From Paraburkholderia ferrariae NBRC 106233 (GTDB taxonomy: Bacteria > Pseudomonadota > Gammaproteobacteria > Burkholderiales > Burkholderiaceae), in assembly GCF_000685035.1 (NCBI RefSeq), contig NZ_BAYB01000021.1:1-64000 (forward strand): a stretch of 64,000 nt of DNA, written 5' to 3'. This document shows, piece after piece, positions 11,088-20,460 of this stretch. The notes beneath the pieces are model-generated. The model had not been told where the DNA came from. It did not search any database and saw nothing but the letters and a program-made list of their open reading frames with translations. Within the stretch, counting starts at the first letter, position 1; each line of letters starts with the position of its first letter. Position numbers and translations under genes: made by a program.

Positions 11088-11873
11088 TCAGTTTGGTTTC
11101 TGCGTCGTCGCAAACAACTCCGCGACCTTTTCAAAAATCTGGGCAACGTGCAGGTCAAGGCTTTCCGCTGAGATCGATTCTAAGCTCACGAACGACGACA
11201 GTCGAAGGAGCCGCTTTTGCGCTTCACGCATCAGGTGCCGCCGGGCAAGCCCCTCGTATTTGATGCGTGCATCTAGCATACCGGCGGCCACGGCTGCCGC
11301 AAGCCCCTCGATGCCTGCCAGCGATGGCCGTTCTGTAACTTGGACCAGTTCGTCTTCGCCGAGTGCATGTACGAGGTGTTCGACGCTGTAGCTCGCGTGC
11401 GGGCGTGTGCCGAGATAGAACGCTCGCCACCATAGTCGTTGAAACGTATTTCTGCGGCCAGACAGGTAACGCTCAAGAGACGTTGCCGAGTCGGCACTGC
11501 CGAAGCGCCAACGCACAATGTCCGGTAGGACGATGCACGCGAGGAATGTCCATACCCCACCTCTTGCCGCTTCAGCAGCTGCGATGTGCATGCGCGCGAA
11601 AAGCATCAATGTGACTCTAGCATCGAACGTTGCGGCCTGAAGCTGATTGGGAAACTTTGGGTAGCCGTGCGCCCTGGCCAAATCAAGGACCTCAGTGCGC
11701 AGGGCTGTGATGACTTCAACCGTCGCGCGTGATCCGCCCGTAGGGGTATATTCGCACTCGTCGCATTCAAAGTGCGCCTGCGCAGCCAATTCTTCGACGC
11801 TGGTATTGCAGATCGCTGTGGCCGTCTGCAGTGCAGCGTGATGGGGCAATTGTGGAAAGAGAAGGGTGCTCAA
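11088..11873 (-). CDS. DUF6339-like protein of the MORC/Z1 operon
   Basis: This 261-residue protein has no motif I can tie to a catalytic activity. It resembles the DUF6339 proteins that accompany Z1 and MORC-type restriction gene sets. That is recall, not a search. Features seen are a CDECEY pair near residue 38, a Trp/Arg-rich centre (RNTFQRLWWRAFYLG) and a helical C-terminus. The likely start is TTG at 11873, whose last two bases form the stop TGA of the upstream gene (TTGA overlap). Translational coupling is therefore expected. Gene order (after the unknown 301-aa gene, before vsr) argues it belongs to the system. Confidence 0.7.
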   Translation of the reverse strand: MSTLLFPQLPHHAALQTATAICNTSVEELAAQAHFECDECEYTPTGGSRATVEVITALRTEVLDLARAHGYPKFPNQLQAATFDARVTLMLFARMHIAAAEAARGGVWTFLACIVLPDIVRWRFGSADSATSLERYLSGRRNTFQRLWWRAFYLGTRPHASYSVEHLVHALGEDELVQVTERPSLAGIEGLAAAVAAGMLDARIKYEGLARRHLMREAQKRLLRLSSFVSLESISAESLDLHVAQIFEKVAELFATTQKPN

Positions 11874-12775
11874 GGGTAGAAAACCCGAAGTTTGCCCTGC
11901 AGATCGCTGCCAAACTGTTCTGGTCGCTGTTCTGCGGCGCTTTTCAGCCCGTCAAGCCCGTCGCCTGGGAAGAGGAGCTGGAGAAGTGTATAAATCGCCC
12001 GACCACAGGTGCCATCGCCGTAATTTCCTTCCCGAGACACAAACTCGTCGTTCCTCAGCGCTCCGAAGATAAGGCTCCTTGCCACATCGAAATAGATGGC
12101 GTCACGGATGGCTTTTGCTTCGGGCGAAGGAGGTTCGCCGGACACTGCTTGAACAACACGTGCGTGGCCCGCATTGACGAAAAGCCGAACCGACCGAAGA
12201 AACGGGGCCTCCATATCAAGGCTGTTCCAAGAAAGGCGCCAACCTGCCTCGGGGTTGGCCCCAAAGCCCCCGCTGAAGTCGACGATTTCAACCGGGAAAC
12301 GGGATGTCGATTCGTCCAGACACACGGTGTGGCGATCACGTACCAATACGCTTCCTGCGTATTTCGCGATGAGAGCAGCAGCCTGCTTGTTGTCGCGCGC
12401 GAGCATGATCGACGTCTCAATCTGAAGAGTTCCGGCGACCTCAGATCCCGGTATATCACCAGATAAATCGATGTGCTGATGAATATCCTGGTCGCTGAGC
12501 TCGATTTGCGCGAGGCGCCGTTTGACAAAAGTGCCGGCACTTGACCAGCTTGCCGAAACAAGCAGGGGCACGTGCTCGGTGAGGCCACAATCTCGCCGCA
12601 CTCCCTCTGCATCAACCGACAGTTGCCGTCGAACCTGGATCGTCGACAGGTAGTCTATTTCAATTGGGCTGGACGCGGTCGCTCCCGGGGTACCGGCAGA
12701 GACGATTTCCCACGAACCACCGCTAAGCCGGGCGGAGTTGGCGCGTCGATAGGGCGTAGTTGTGGCGGCCTTCAT
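11870..12775 (-). CDS. Unknown 301-aa protein of the MORC/Z1 operon
   Basis: I do not recognise this protein. The start is ATG 12775, which overlaps the stop of the ATPase gene as ATGA; the open frame extends further up to 12889 but inside the ATPase gene. It appears soluble and mixed alpha/beta, with no membrane segment, no P-loop and no Cys cluster. An acidic central stretch (IELSDQDIHQHIDLSG) and a DFSGGFGANPEAGW segment stand out. It is stop-start coupled to both neighbours, so it is probably made in fixed ratio with the GHKL ATPase and may be its partner subunit (inference). Confidence 0.7.
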   Translation of the reverse strand: MKAATTTPYRRANSARLSGGSWEIVSAGTPGATASSPIEIDYLSTIQVRRQLSVDAEGVRRDCGLTEHVPLLVSASWSSAGTFVKRRLAQIELSDQDIHQHIDLSGDIPGSEVAGTLQIETSIMLARDNKQAAALIAKYAGSVLVRDRHTVCLDESTSRFPVEIVDFSGGFGANPEAGWRLSWNSLDMEAPFLRSVRLFVNAGHARVVQAVSGEPPSPEAKAIRDAIYFDVARSLIFGALRNDEFVSREGNYGDGTCGRAIYTLLQLLFPGDGLDGLKSAAEQRPEQFGSDLQGKLRVFYP

Positions 12776-14634
12776 GATCCAGCCTCGATCTCGAGTGCAA
12801 GCGTTGTCATTGCATCGGAAGGTATACTGACTTCCACGCTCCACGTCCCGCTGGCAACCTGAACGGTACAGCTTGATTCCGTTGAGCACACTGAGCCATC
12901 GGGTGTCCGCCAGGCCAGCACGCGAGGAATATCTGCTCCTTCGGGAGGTTCTGTTTCAAAGCCGTCAGCAACCATTACGCGGGAAAGAGCCTTGATAGTG
13001 GCGGTCCGCCCGGGCCTGCCAAGTACTTCGAATCGGGCCACCATCGCCGGGATACCATTTATCAAGGCAAGTTCGGGTTCGCCGACGAAGTTTGTGCGCG
13101 CATCGATCGGGGAGGCAGAAGGATGCCGCCGCGGCGTTCTGCCATTCCTTGATGCAGACGGGGAATCGTCATCGTGGAGGGAAGGCACCAGCCCACCCAG
13201 CATGCTGGAAAATCCAAGCACTGAGCGTGCGTCAGTCGTTCCTGGCTCAACGCTGAACGGCGCAGCGAAAGCCTCAACGAGTTCCTTGAGGCGACGCTGC
13301 GCTACGCGGACGTACGTTCTTTCCGCCGTAGCCTCCAGCAGGTCAGGCACCCAGTCATCGTGCGTTGGCGGCTCCGACCGCGCAAACGCAGCATCAGCGC
13401 CGGAATCCACACGGAATACGCCAGCGTATTCTGCAAGACCATATGGAGCGGGAGGTCCCTCGATGTACTTGACTACAAAGTTGGGCGCCCGCATGAGCGC
13501 AATATGGCGGAGTGGAAAATCGACAACTCGCCTGCGAGATATTGGCTCCGCACTTTCACTGGTCGTGCGGCCACCGACGCTGACCGAATTGGCGGGCCTA
13601 CGCATCAACGCAAGCTTTCCCAAATCCTGTCGGGGCCTTTGCGACGAAATGGAATGCACCTGTCCGAAATCTGTCGACGTGCCACTCGACGCTGCAAGAA
13701 ATGCTTGGCTTAACAACGTCCATTGAGGCTCGTTGATTGGCAGCGCAATGTCGTGCCCCAGCCACTGCAGGCCGAACGTCATCGAGGGCGTGCCTTCGAC
13801 CCCGTCAATCAACTTTGGCCAGAAAAACTCGACGATGGTTCGCGCCATTGACGCGAACACGCTCTCGGGCGAGGCATCCCCAAACTCGGGACCCAACACA
13901 TAGATAGTCGTCCCCGTGGCATTAGACTCCCGAATTGCCGGGTCAAGCAGTCGCGCAAGTTCGTCTGCGTCACGCCCTATGACAGGGTCAACAACGCCGT
14001 CGGCCGCTTGCCCGCCCCACCAGTGGCGTCCGGTGTAGCGTCTGCTATCAGGGCCTACCGTCTCGAACTGGGGGCCGAGCGCGGAGGCCATGAACCTGGA
14101 TTCCACGCCTGTTGCGCCGGTAAAGCGCGTATGAACACAAATCGTGCGGAGAGAACTGGCGAGAAAGTAAGCGGCTTTGCCAAAGCCATATGTGCCGCCC
14201 CCGTACGTTCGGTTGGGCGGCCTGCCCGAATAGCGCATAAAGTCAACGAAGTTGGTTGGCTCGCCTGGACGCGGAACGATATTTCCGCGTGTCGGGCCGC
14301 CCAGTCCTTTTGTCCCAAAATCGCGGATTGCCAGGACCGGAAAATCTGAGCTGTCGGCCAATCGTGTCCTGACTGGAAGGTTCGTAGGGGCGTCATGGAA
14401 TATCGTGGCCAGCAATGCTTGCCGCGCATCATGTGGTAAAAGACGACCGGTTATCTCGAACCTTACGCCGCCTGTGGCGTCGAGCCTTGCGTCCCAGCTG
14501 TTCTGAATGGCCTCCCGCACAAGAAGCGTGAAGCGGTCGACGCGTGGGCGTCCCAGCTGATTCGATATACCCTCAGCCGAGGCGCCACCCGTTGCTGGAA
14601 AAACCTCAGAGTGAAGGCTTAGCGGAAAGGTCAT
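12772..14634 (-). CDS. GHKL ATPase, MORC/MutL-like, of a restriction-modification-type operon
   Basis: This 620-residue protein has the three GHKL ATP-binding signatures. The N-box is REAIQNSWDAR (Asn 45), the G1 box LAIRDFGTKGLGG (Asp 105), and the glycine-rich lid GGGTYGFGKAAYF around 145-157. The long region after the ATPase domain has no motif I can name. GHKL ATPases of this kind dimerise on ATP and act as DNA clamps in MutL and MORC proteins. Published comparative genomics placed MutL/MORC-like ATPases in bacterial restriction-modification operons together with Z1 proteins. Its start overlaps the preceding nuclease gene by 29 bases, and its stop overlaps the next gene as ATGA. Confidence 0.85.
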   Translation of the reverse strand: MTFPLSLHSEVFPATGGASAEGISNQLGRPRVDRFTLLVREAIQNSWDARLDATGGVRFEITGRLLPHDARQALLATIFHDAPTNLPVRTRLADSSDFPVLAIRDFGTKGLGGPTRGNIVPRPGEPTNFVDFMRYSGRPPNRTYGGGTYGFGKAAYFLASSLRTICVHTRFTGATGVESRFMASALGPQFETVGPDSRRYTGRHWWGGQAADGVVDPVIGRDADELARLLDPAIRESNATGTTIYVLGPEFGDASPESVFASMARTIVEFFWPKLIDGVEGTPSMTFGLQWLGHDIALPINEPQWTLLSQAFLAASSGTSTDFGQVHSISSQRPRQDLGKLALMRRPANSVSVGGRTTSESAEPISRRRVVDFPLRHIALMRAPNFVVKYIEGPPAPYGLAEYAGVFRVDSGADAAFARSEPPTHDDWVPDLLEATAERTYVRVAQRRLKELVEAFAAPFSVEPGTTDARSVLGFSSMLGGLVPSLHDDDSPSASRNGRTPRRHPSASPIDARTNFVGEPELALINGIPAMVARFEVLGRPGRTATIKALSRVMVADGFETEPPEGADIPRVLAWRTPDGSVCSTESSCTVQVASGTWSVEVSIPSDAMTTLALEIEAGS

Positions 14635-15661
14635 CCGGGGTCCTTGAATTCTTCACCAAGACGTCGAGTAACTCGTCCAAATTGGTGCGCGTCAACGGCG
14701 TTGCCGGGTGAGTTGCGAGGTCTACTGTGTAGTCGATCTCCGTGACCCCGGGCGGGGGACCCGAAACGCCGAAGTCGGCGGTCGTCAGTCTTGGAAAGCC
14801 ATCTACGACCTGGTGCAGTCGCAAATCGAGCAACTCGAACCTGAACTGTTCGTAATGTATCTGGTCCTTCAAATGGTATCCCGCTTCTGCCAGCATGGTG
14901 ACGAACTCGTGGCGGTCTACACCCAGATCGAGGATATGCTGGACAAGGGCCGGCACAGTGATTCCCGCTGCGCCATTGAGTTCCAGCCGCATGGCACAAA
15001 GGTACAGCGATGCACCTGCAGGTACATCAAGCTGTGTAAGGCCGTGAATGCGAAACATCCAGTGGCTGCGGCGTAACGTCGTTTTCACCTCGAGAGCGAC
15101 GCCTGCCGCGCTGAAATCATGGCGCGCACCTCGCGGCCCTTGCCAGACGCGTAGGCCAGCTGGATCCCGCTCCGCAATTGCCCGCATATGCCACAGCTCG
15201 CCGAATAGCCCGCACAGCGCTTCGGTCGTCATGACAGGCGAGGCCTCCCGGTCCATGAGATCGCGCCAACGTTGCAGCGTGCGCCGGCAGGTCTGAAAAG
15301 CGTCGTCGGCGTTCGCGCCAAGATCCGCAAGCACCTCGTCTGCCATATGGCCAAATACTTCGTTTAGATGCTCCTTCTGACAGGCCAGGTCGATGTATTG
15401 ATGTTGCCCTGCGTCATCAAGCAGAGGACGAGTGACAAGATGAACACCGCCGCTGCGCCGGTCGTGTACGGCTTCAAACGCGTCGGGTGCTGGCGTCAGC
15501 AGGTGACGAAGGCCCACCCCATCAATGGCAAGGAGCACGTTCCCGTTTGCGGTGGAAATCCCTGTATCGAAAACGCGGAATTCCCCCCTGACCGGAGTCG
15601 CTCCCGGCGACTCCAACTGCTTCCATGCGACATCGGTCGGCCATGCAGTGTCACGCGTCAT
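14606..15661 (-). CDS. PD-(D/E)XK motif nuclease-like protein (DUF4420 type)
   Basis: This 351-residue protein is the likely DNA-cutting subunit of the operon. The nuclease signature is visible as HDFSAAGVALEVKTT, with Asp 182, Glu 191 and Lys 193 in the expected D-x(n)-ExK spacing and an upstream GLFGELW (Glu 155). It resembles DUF4420 proteins found beside Z1 and MORC-like genes. The start ATG 15661 lies 19 bases after the Z1 stop. The gene end overlaps the ATPase start by 29 bases, implying translational coupling. No methyl-reader domain is evident, so site choice may come from other subunits. Confidence 0.82.
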   Translation of the reverse strand: MTRDTAWPTDVAWKQLESPGATPVRGEFRVFDTGISTANGNVLLAIDGVGLRHLLTPAPDAFEAVHDRRSGGVHLVTRPLLDDAGQHQYIDLACQKEHLNEVFGHMADEVLADLGANADDAFQTCRRTLQRWRDLMDREASPVMTTEALCGLFGELWHMRAIAERDPAGLRVWQGPRGARHDFSAAGVALEVKTTLRRSHWMFRIHGLTQLDVPAGASLYLCAMRLELNGAAGITVPALVQHILDLGVDRHEFVTMLAEAGYHLKDQIHYEQFRFELLDLRLHQVVDGFPRLTTADFGVSGPPPGVTEIDYTVDLATHPATPLTRTNLDELLDVLVKNSRTPDDLSAKPSL

Positions 15662-15680
15662 TGCTTAATTTTGTCTATGG

Positions 15681-18317
15681 TTATTCGGTTTCGCCCATGT
15701 CTTCCAGATCGTCTATGTCGATCAGTTCGGCACCTGTATCAGGCAACTCGACAGTTACGTAGTCCTGTGGCGTGAGGTCCTCCTGCGGCACATCGGGGAA
15801 TGCAAGTGCAATGCCCATGACGTGCTGTACGGCCCCCAGCGGCGCCCTGAACTTACTGTCAGGGTTGGGCTGCGAGTCTTTGCTGATGGGATAGATGATG
15901 AGGAGCCCTCGATCGGCGGCGTGCTCATTGCGCAACTGCCTGAGCGCCTCCCGGTCGCGATTGCGTAGCTCAGAAGCCGGTACAGGAACATCAGCTGCTA
16001 CGTCTGTTTCAGACATCAGGGCCTTGATGTCCACGACCTCCGGGTTCCTGTCGCGCAAAAAGCGCGCGCGGTTGACCAGTGGCACCTCGAGACCCGCTCC
16101 CAGATCGATCGTTCCCAGTTCGGGCCGTGGGTTAGCGCGTGTCGCGACGGCCACTGACCATCGGGTGATGTGCCCTCGCTTGTTCTGAGCAGAAATATAA
16201 CCGCGCAGCAATGCCGCTTCCATTTCACTGTTGCTCGGATCGATGGCATAGCGAGTGAGGAAATCCATGATCATCGACACAGGTACGCCGCGAAACACGT
16301 GGTGAGGCTTTCCCGCGAGCGTCGTTGGCTGGATGCCGGCTACCGTCATGTCCTGTACGAGATCTCGAACCGCCTTGATGTTGGTATCAAGCCAGTCCTT
16401 ATCCTCGTGCCGGAACACGATCGTTTGCACCTCACGTGCGTTGTATGCCATCTTGGCTTTTACCGCGTGCTGCATCTTGAGTTTTGCCGTAACGGCTAAC
16501 GCAGGATGTGTGCGGATGCGTACGGCAAAGTCGAGCGGCGTTATCGCTCCGCTCTTGTAATGCGTAATATCGGACCGAATCTCCTTTTCGACGCTGGCAA
16601 GATCGTAGAAGTAGTCACGAAGCTCCTTGGTTGTCCAGACCCGTGGGAGGTCGGCATACCCAGGTCGATAGCCGAACCACCGGCCCATTTGGAGCAACGT
16701 GTCGTAGGCGGACGCAGACCGCACAAAAAAGCTGACGGTCAAGCCCTCGAGTGTCAAACCTCTCGACAGCACGTTGCCGCCGATTACGATGTACACCCGG
16801 CCATTGCCTTCGGAGTCTACCTCGTAGTCCACGCGGTCGAGCGTCGGGCTCTTGCCGTTTTCCACCTTGACCTCGGTGAGTTGTACTACCGTTGGCAGAT
16901 GTGCGAGCACTTCCTCAAACGGGATCGGGCGTTCGCCAAACGTCTCTGCAGACAGCTTCGCCTGCTCGCTCGTCCACAGCTTCTTGAGTTCATCAAGAAG
17001 CTGCGCCGAGCCCTTGTCAAGCAACGGACGCAATGCGTCGCGGAAGCTCTCGAGAACCGGCTTCGAATTCAGATGCACAGCGGCATACTGGGTCGTATGG
17101 ATGAGCATCGAGGCGTGCTTCGACCGCTGGCCACGCGCATATCGCGCAGCCGTCGCCATCCAGAAGTAGAGCATCGCTTGCCGAAGCGTTGGCGTAATCT
17201 CAATTGCAAAGTTGAAGCGTGCTTCGCGGCTGGGCGGCTTCAGCAACGGCACCTCGTCGTCCGGCACCTGCCGAAACACGTCGAGTCCGTCGACGGGCTC
17301 ATCATCCTCATCAATAGGCGCGCGCCCGAAGATCTCTTCAGCACCGAAATATCCTTTGCCTTTGGGCAAGTCGACGATGAAGTCGCTCGGATATAGGTCT
17401 TCGGGTGTCGTCGGATCGATGAGCAGATTGGCAAAGGGCGTTGCCGTATAGCCGACGTAAGCCGCCTTGGGAAGGTCCATCAGCAGCTTGACGATCAGCT
17501 TGTTGATCTTGGTTCGCTCTTCCGGATCCGGGTGTGCATTGGGGCTTGCCTGATCGGCCTCGTCGTCGACGATCAGAACTGGGCAGCTCCGCAGCACTTC
17601 CGGGCGCGCGCCCGTAAGCCACTTGTGAAGGCGGGTGAGCCGGCTGCTGTTTTTCTTGACGACCCCTAGAACCTTCGTTGCGTGCCTGTCAGTCAGGAAA
17701 GAATTGACATTCCGATTCGCATTGAAGTCGTCTTCAGTGTCGGTAACGGTGATCCAGTGTTCGGGGTTTGCCGCGATCAGATCCTCGTCGATCCGCATCT
17801 GTGTTTGATAGCGCAGAACGTTGTTGAGCCCGGCCAGCACGATGATGAACCGGTAGCCGACATCGGCCGCCTTCGCGACCACCGCGGTAAAGCTCGCCGT
17901 CTTGCCACTCTGCACATATCCGATGACAAGTCCACGGGTTCGGATCTGTGCCTTCTGTGGTGGGTCCATCAGCGAGACAATGCGCGTCGATGCATCGTCG
18001 ATATCCTTGATGGTGTCTTCGCTCCAACCCTTTTCGCGGAGATATTTCGCATAGGAATGCCACAACCGGTCGGACGGATCGGGGCCCAGGTACCATGGGT
18101 CGAAATGCTTTTTATGGATACTGCCCGGTTCCTTCATCGTCCAGACGCGCCGGGCGGCGTCGCGGTATCGTTGCAGCGCCTGCTCCACAAGGTCCGCTTT
18201 CGCAAACGCCGCAAGGCGCGCAGCAGCTTCTTCAGGCGTACGGCCGGCCCGCACTGCGTCAAAAATTTGCTCCGCCATGAGGCCGATCTGGTCATCGGGT
18301 CCATTACTCAGTGGCAT
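15681..18317 (-). CDS. Z1 domain protein with superfamily II helicase-like ATPase
   Basis: This 878-residue protein carries a helicase-type motor. Walker A is GYVQSGKT (residues 133-140), the DEAD-like Walker B is VDDEAD (about 250-255), a motif III-like GYTATPF follows, and the second lobe has QMGRWFGYR (motif VI). The helicase plus C-terminal region matches the Z1 family described alongside MORC/MutL ATPases in restriction operons. The start chosen is ATG 18317, because GGGAGG lies 8-9 bases upstream; a longer frame to 18359 would overlap the methyltransferase gene. It probably translocates on DNA and couples recognition to cleavage (inference). Confidence 0.85.
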   Translation of the reverse strand: MPLSNGPDDQIGLMAEQIFDAVRAGRTPEEAAARLAAFAKADLVEQALQRYRDAARRVWTMKEPGSIHKKHFDPWYLGPDPSDRLWHSYAKYLREKGWSEDTIKDIDDASTRIVSLMDPPQKAQIRTRGLVIGYVQSGKTASFTAVVAKAADVGYRFIIVLAGLNNVLRYQTQMRIDEDLIAANPEHWITVTDTEDDFNANRNVNSFLTDRHATKVLGVVKKNSSRLTRLHKWLTGARPEVLRSCPVLIVDDEADQASPNAHPDPEERTKINKLIVKLLMDLPKAAYVGYTATPFANLLIDPTTPEDLYPSDFIVDLPKGKGYFGAEEIFGRAPIDEDDEPVDGLDVFRQVPDDEVPLLKPPSREARFNFAIEITPTLRQAMLYFWMATAARYARGQRSKHASMLIHTTQYAAVHLNSKPVLESFRDALRPLLDKGSAQLLDELKKLWTSEQAKLSAETFGERPIPFEEVLAHLPTVVQLTEVKVENGKSPTLDRVDYEVDSEGNGRVYIVIGGNVLSRGLTLEGLTVSFFVRSASAYDTLLQMGRWFGYRPGYADLPRVWTTKELRDYFYDLASVEKEIRSDITHYKSGAITPLDFAVRIRTHPALAVTAKLKMQHAVKAKMAYNAREVQTIVFRHEDKDWLDTNIKAVRDLVQDMTVAGIQPTTLAGKPHHVFRGVPVSMIMDFLTRYAIDPSNSEMEAALLRGYISAQNKRGHITRWSVAVATRANPRPELGTIDLGAGLEVPLVNRARFLRDRNPEVVDIKALMSETDVAADVPVPASELRNRDREALRQLRNEHAADRGLLIIYPISKDSQPNPDSKFRAPLGAVQHVMGIALAFPDVPQEDLTPQDYVTVELPDTGAELIDIDDLEDMGETE

Positions 18318-18333
18318 ATAGCAGTCCTCCCAG

Positions 18334-20460
18334 TTACAGGTCGAGAATGAATTCAGCAACTGCCTTGGTGACGCTCGGACAGACAGCGTTTGCTAGCTGC
18401 TGTTGTTTGTGCATCAGACCACCGGCGGCACCTGTCGGTGTGCCTGCAAAACGGAACCAGTCGGGAAAAGACTGCAGGCGCGCAGCTTCGCGCAGCGACA
18501 GTCCCCGATGCTGGGACGGATGAATCAACATGCTCTTACGGTAGTGCCCAATCGTAATCGCGGGCTCACTCCAGGCAAGCCGCCTGTAGATATTGCTGTG
18601 CGTACGCTCCACGTCTGCATAGTTTGTCATAAGCTCTCGCGCGGCCTGCCAGTTCTTGCCCTGCGGTATTGCCCGATAGCGCTCGATGACATAGTCCGCG
18701 TGGCGCGAAGTCACATGGTCCCAGATGGTGTCCGCTGGCGCGCCTGCACGCATCGCCTGCAGAAATGCGTTCTGCGAGAGCCGTGCCTCATCACTCACAT
18801 ATGGTCGCTCATCGATTTCGTCGCCGTTGCCCAGTTTGGGCAGATCGGCGATAGCGTCCCGAACCGTGACAAATGCCTTGCCCGTGCCCGGCCCATGCGT
18901 CGGTTTCGGAAAGGGGCCCCATGCTCCGAACTCTTCGTTGCTGTAGCCAAGGTCCGTATGAATTCCGAGCAGAAAGAAACGATTGCGGTTCTGCGGTGCG
19001 CCGTACCAGACTGCATCAAGCAGCTTAGGAAACACCTGATATCCCATCGCTCCCAGTCGTTCAAGTACGTGAGCAGCCACGCTTAGGTCAGACGAGCTTT
19101 CGTCGCGCGGCGTCCACAGAATGCCCTGAACGTTTTCCATGAGCAGGACTTTCGGCGCCATGTGTTGCACACAATCGAGGAAAGCGTCTACCAGCCGGTT
19201 ATTTGGATTCGAACTGGACCAGCTGTTTCTGTTTGCGCTTGAAAATCCTTGACAGGGCGGGCCACCAATGAGTACGTCGACATCTCCCTGCGTCCTTGCC
19301 ATCGACTCCAGTCGCTCGCGGACCTGTCTAGAGCAGAGGTCCATTGGGGCGTACTCGGCGGGCGTAGATCCAGGTCGCACTAGACCAGTGGACTGCATGT
19401 AGGCGTGGTTCTGTCTTAGTGTCTGAGTGTAAATCGGCTGAATTTCTGCCGAACCCGTGATCCGGTAACCACGTCCGCCGGACCCGTGTGCCCCCAGAAA
19501 GCCTAGGCCCATGCCGCCGGCACCAGCGAACAGTTCGACCACGTTGAGGATTCTCTTTCCCTGAGTCAGACGGCGCTTGAGGTTCAGGGGGCGATCGGGG
19601 AGCAATGAGCGTTGCTGGGCATCCCGCTTGTCGCGACCTTCTGCAGTTCGCCGGTTTGCCCTGAAAGAGATATCAACAGTTGCCGGCTTTGAACGTGCCT
19701 CATCGGCAAAGACGCTCGTGGACGATGTTGGCACTTGCCGCTGACGGTTTGCACGCCTGACGGCAAGACGGATCCAGCGTGTCCACGCAAGCAGCTGTGC
19801 TAATTTTTTGAGCGTGTCGTCCAATTGGAGCGACGTGACGCCGGTCAGCATGCCGCGGCTGTAGCCCTGAATTCCGCCGATTGAAAGGGAGAAGCACGTC
19901 AGATCTTCTACTTCACCTAGTTTTGCCTTCCCAAGGTTAGCCGCGAAGCATTCGCTGTTGCCTGCCGGACGGCTTAGCGCAACAGGCAGCCAACTGGCGG
20001 TCTTTGCGCGCTCCCTGGCAGTCACATTGCGCTCGCCTTCGCGTGCGCGAGCGAAGGCGAGCCGGCGCGTTGCTTCGACTTCCAGCACGTAGTGCAAACG
20101 TACCGCGTCAGCTTCAAGGCGCGCGGCAAGCTGCACGGCGGAGGCCGTGCGGTGGCTGCAAACAAGTACTCCCATGGTCGCCTTCGCGCGTGCGAGTAGC
20201 GACATGACTAGGTCGACGCGCGACCCCTCTTGGTCAAGAGCCAGTTCGTGAAGTGACGACAGCGTGTCCCCTTCGAGCCGGTAAAGGCGCAGAGTCGCAG
20301 GCTCGCGCGTTTTGCTGGTGCTGCGCAAGTGGCCCGCGACCTCCTCGACGATCCAGATGGGGCCGAATTCGTCGGTCACGGCACCCACGCCATCGAGAAT
20401 CTGCGTGGAAAGCGCCGGTGCGGCGCGATGAGCTGATCTATCCAGCGCTAACTGTGTCAT
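18334..20460 (-). CDS. DNA cytosine-5 methyltransferase with long N-terminal extension
   Basis: This 708-residue protein holds the complete C5-methyltransferase core in its C-terminal 400 residues: motif I VVELFAGAGGMG (FAGAGG at 311-316), motif IV GGPPCQGFSS with the catalytic Cys at 403, motif VI MENVQGI (about 441-447), motif VIII-like QNRNRFFLLG, and motifs IX/X near the end. About 300 residues precede motif I, which is unusual for this family, and I cannot assign them. They may add a recognition or regulatory domain. It is the second gene of the operon; its ATG overlaps the regulator's stop as ATGA. It presumably marks self DNA for the system, and the co-encoded Vsr repairs deaminated sites. 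Confidence 0.92.
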   Translation of the reverse strand: MTQLALDRSAHRAAPALSTQILDGVGAVTDEFGPIWIVEEVAGHLRSTSKTREPATLRLYRLEGDTLSSLHELALDQEGSRVDLVMSLLARAKATMGVLVCSHRTASAVQLAARLEADAVRLHYVLEVEATRRLAFARAREGERNVTARERAKTASWLPVALSRPAGNSECFAANLGKAKLGEVEDLTCFSLSIGGIQGYSRGMLTGVTSLQLDDTLKKLAQLLAWTRWIRLAVRRANRQRQVPTSSTSVFADEARSKPATVDISFRANRRTAEGRDKRDAQQRSLLPDRPLNLKRRLTQGKRILNVVELFAGAGGMGLGFLGAHGSGGRGYRITGSAEIQPIYTQTLRQNHAYMQSTGLVRPGSTPAEYAPMDLCSRQVRERLESMARTQGDVDVLIGGPPCQGFSSANRNSWSSSNPNNRLVDAFLDCVQHMAPKVLLMENVQGILWTPRDESSSDLSVAAHVLERLGAMGYQVFPKLLDAVWYGAPQNRNRFFLLGIHTDLGYSNEEFGAWGPFPKPTHGPGTGKAFVTVRDAIADLPKLGNGDEIDERPYVSDEARLSQNAFLQAMRAGAPADTIWDHVTSRHADYVIERYRAIPQGKNWQAARELMTNYADVERTHSNIYRRLAWSEPAITIGHYRKSMLIHPSQHRGLSLREAARLQSFPDWFRFAGTPTGAAGGLMHKQQQLANAVCPSVTKAVAEFILDL

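Noticed and set aside
16506..17396. 296-aa plus-strand frame inside the Z1 gene
   Set aside because: Opposes a gene with clear helicase motifs; no recognisable product and no ribosome site.
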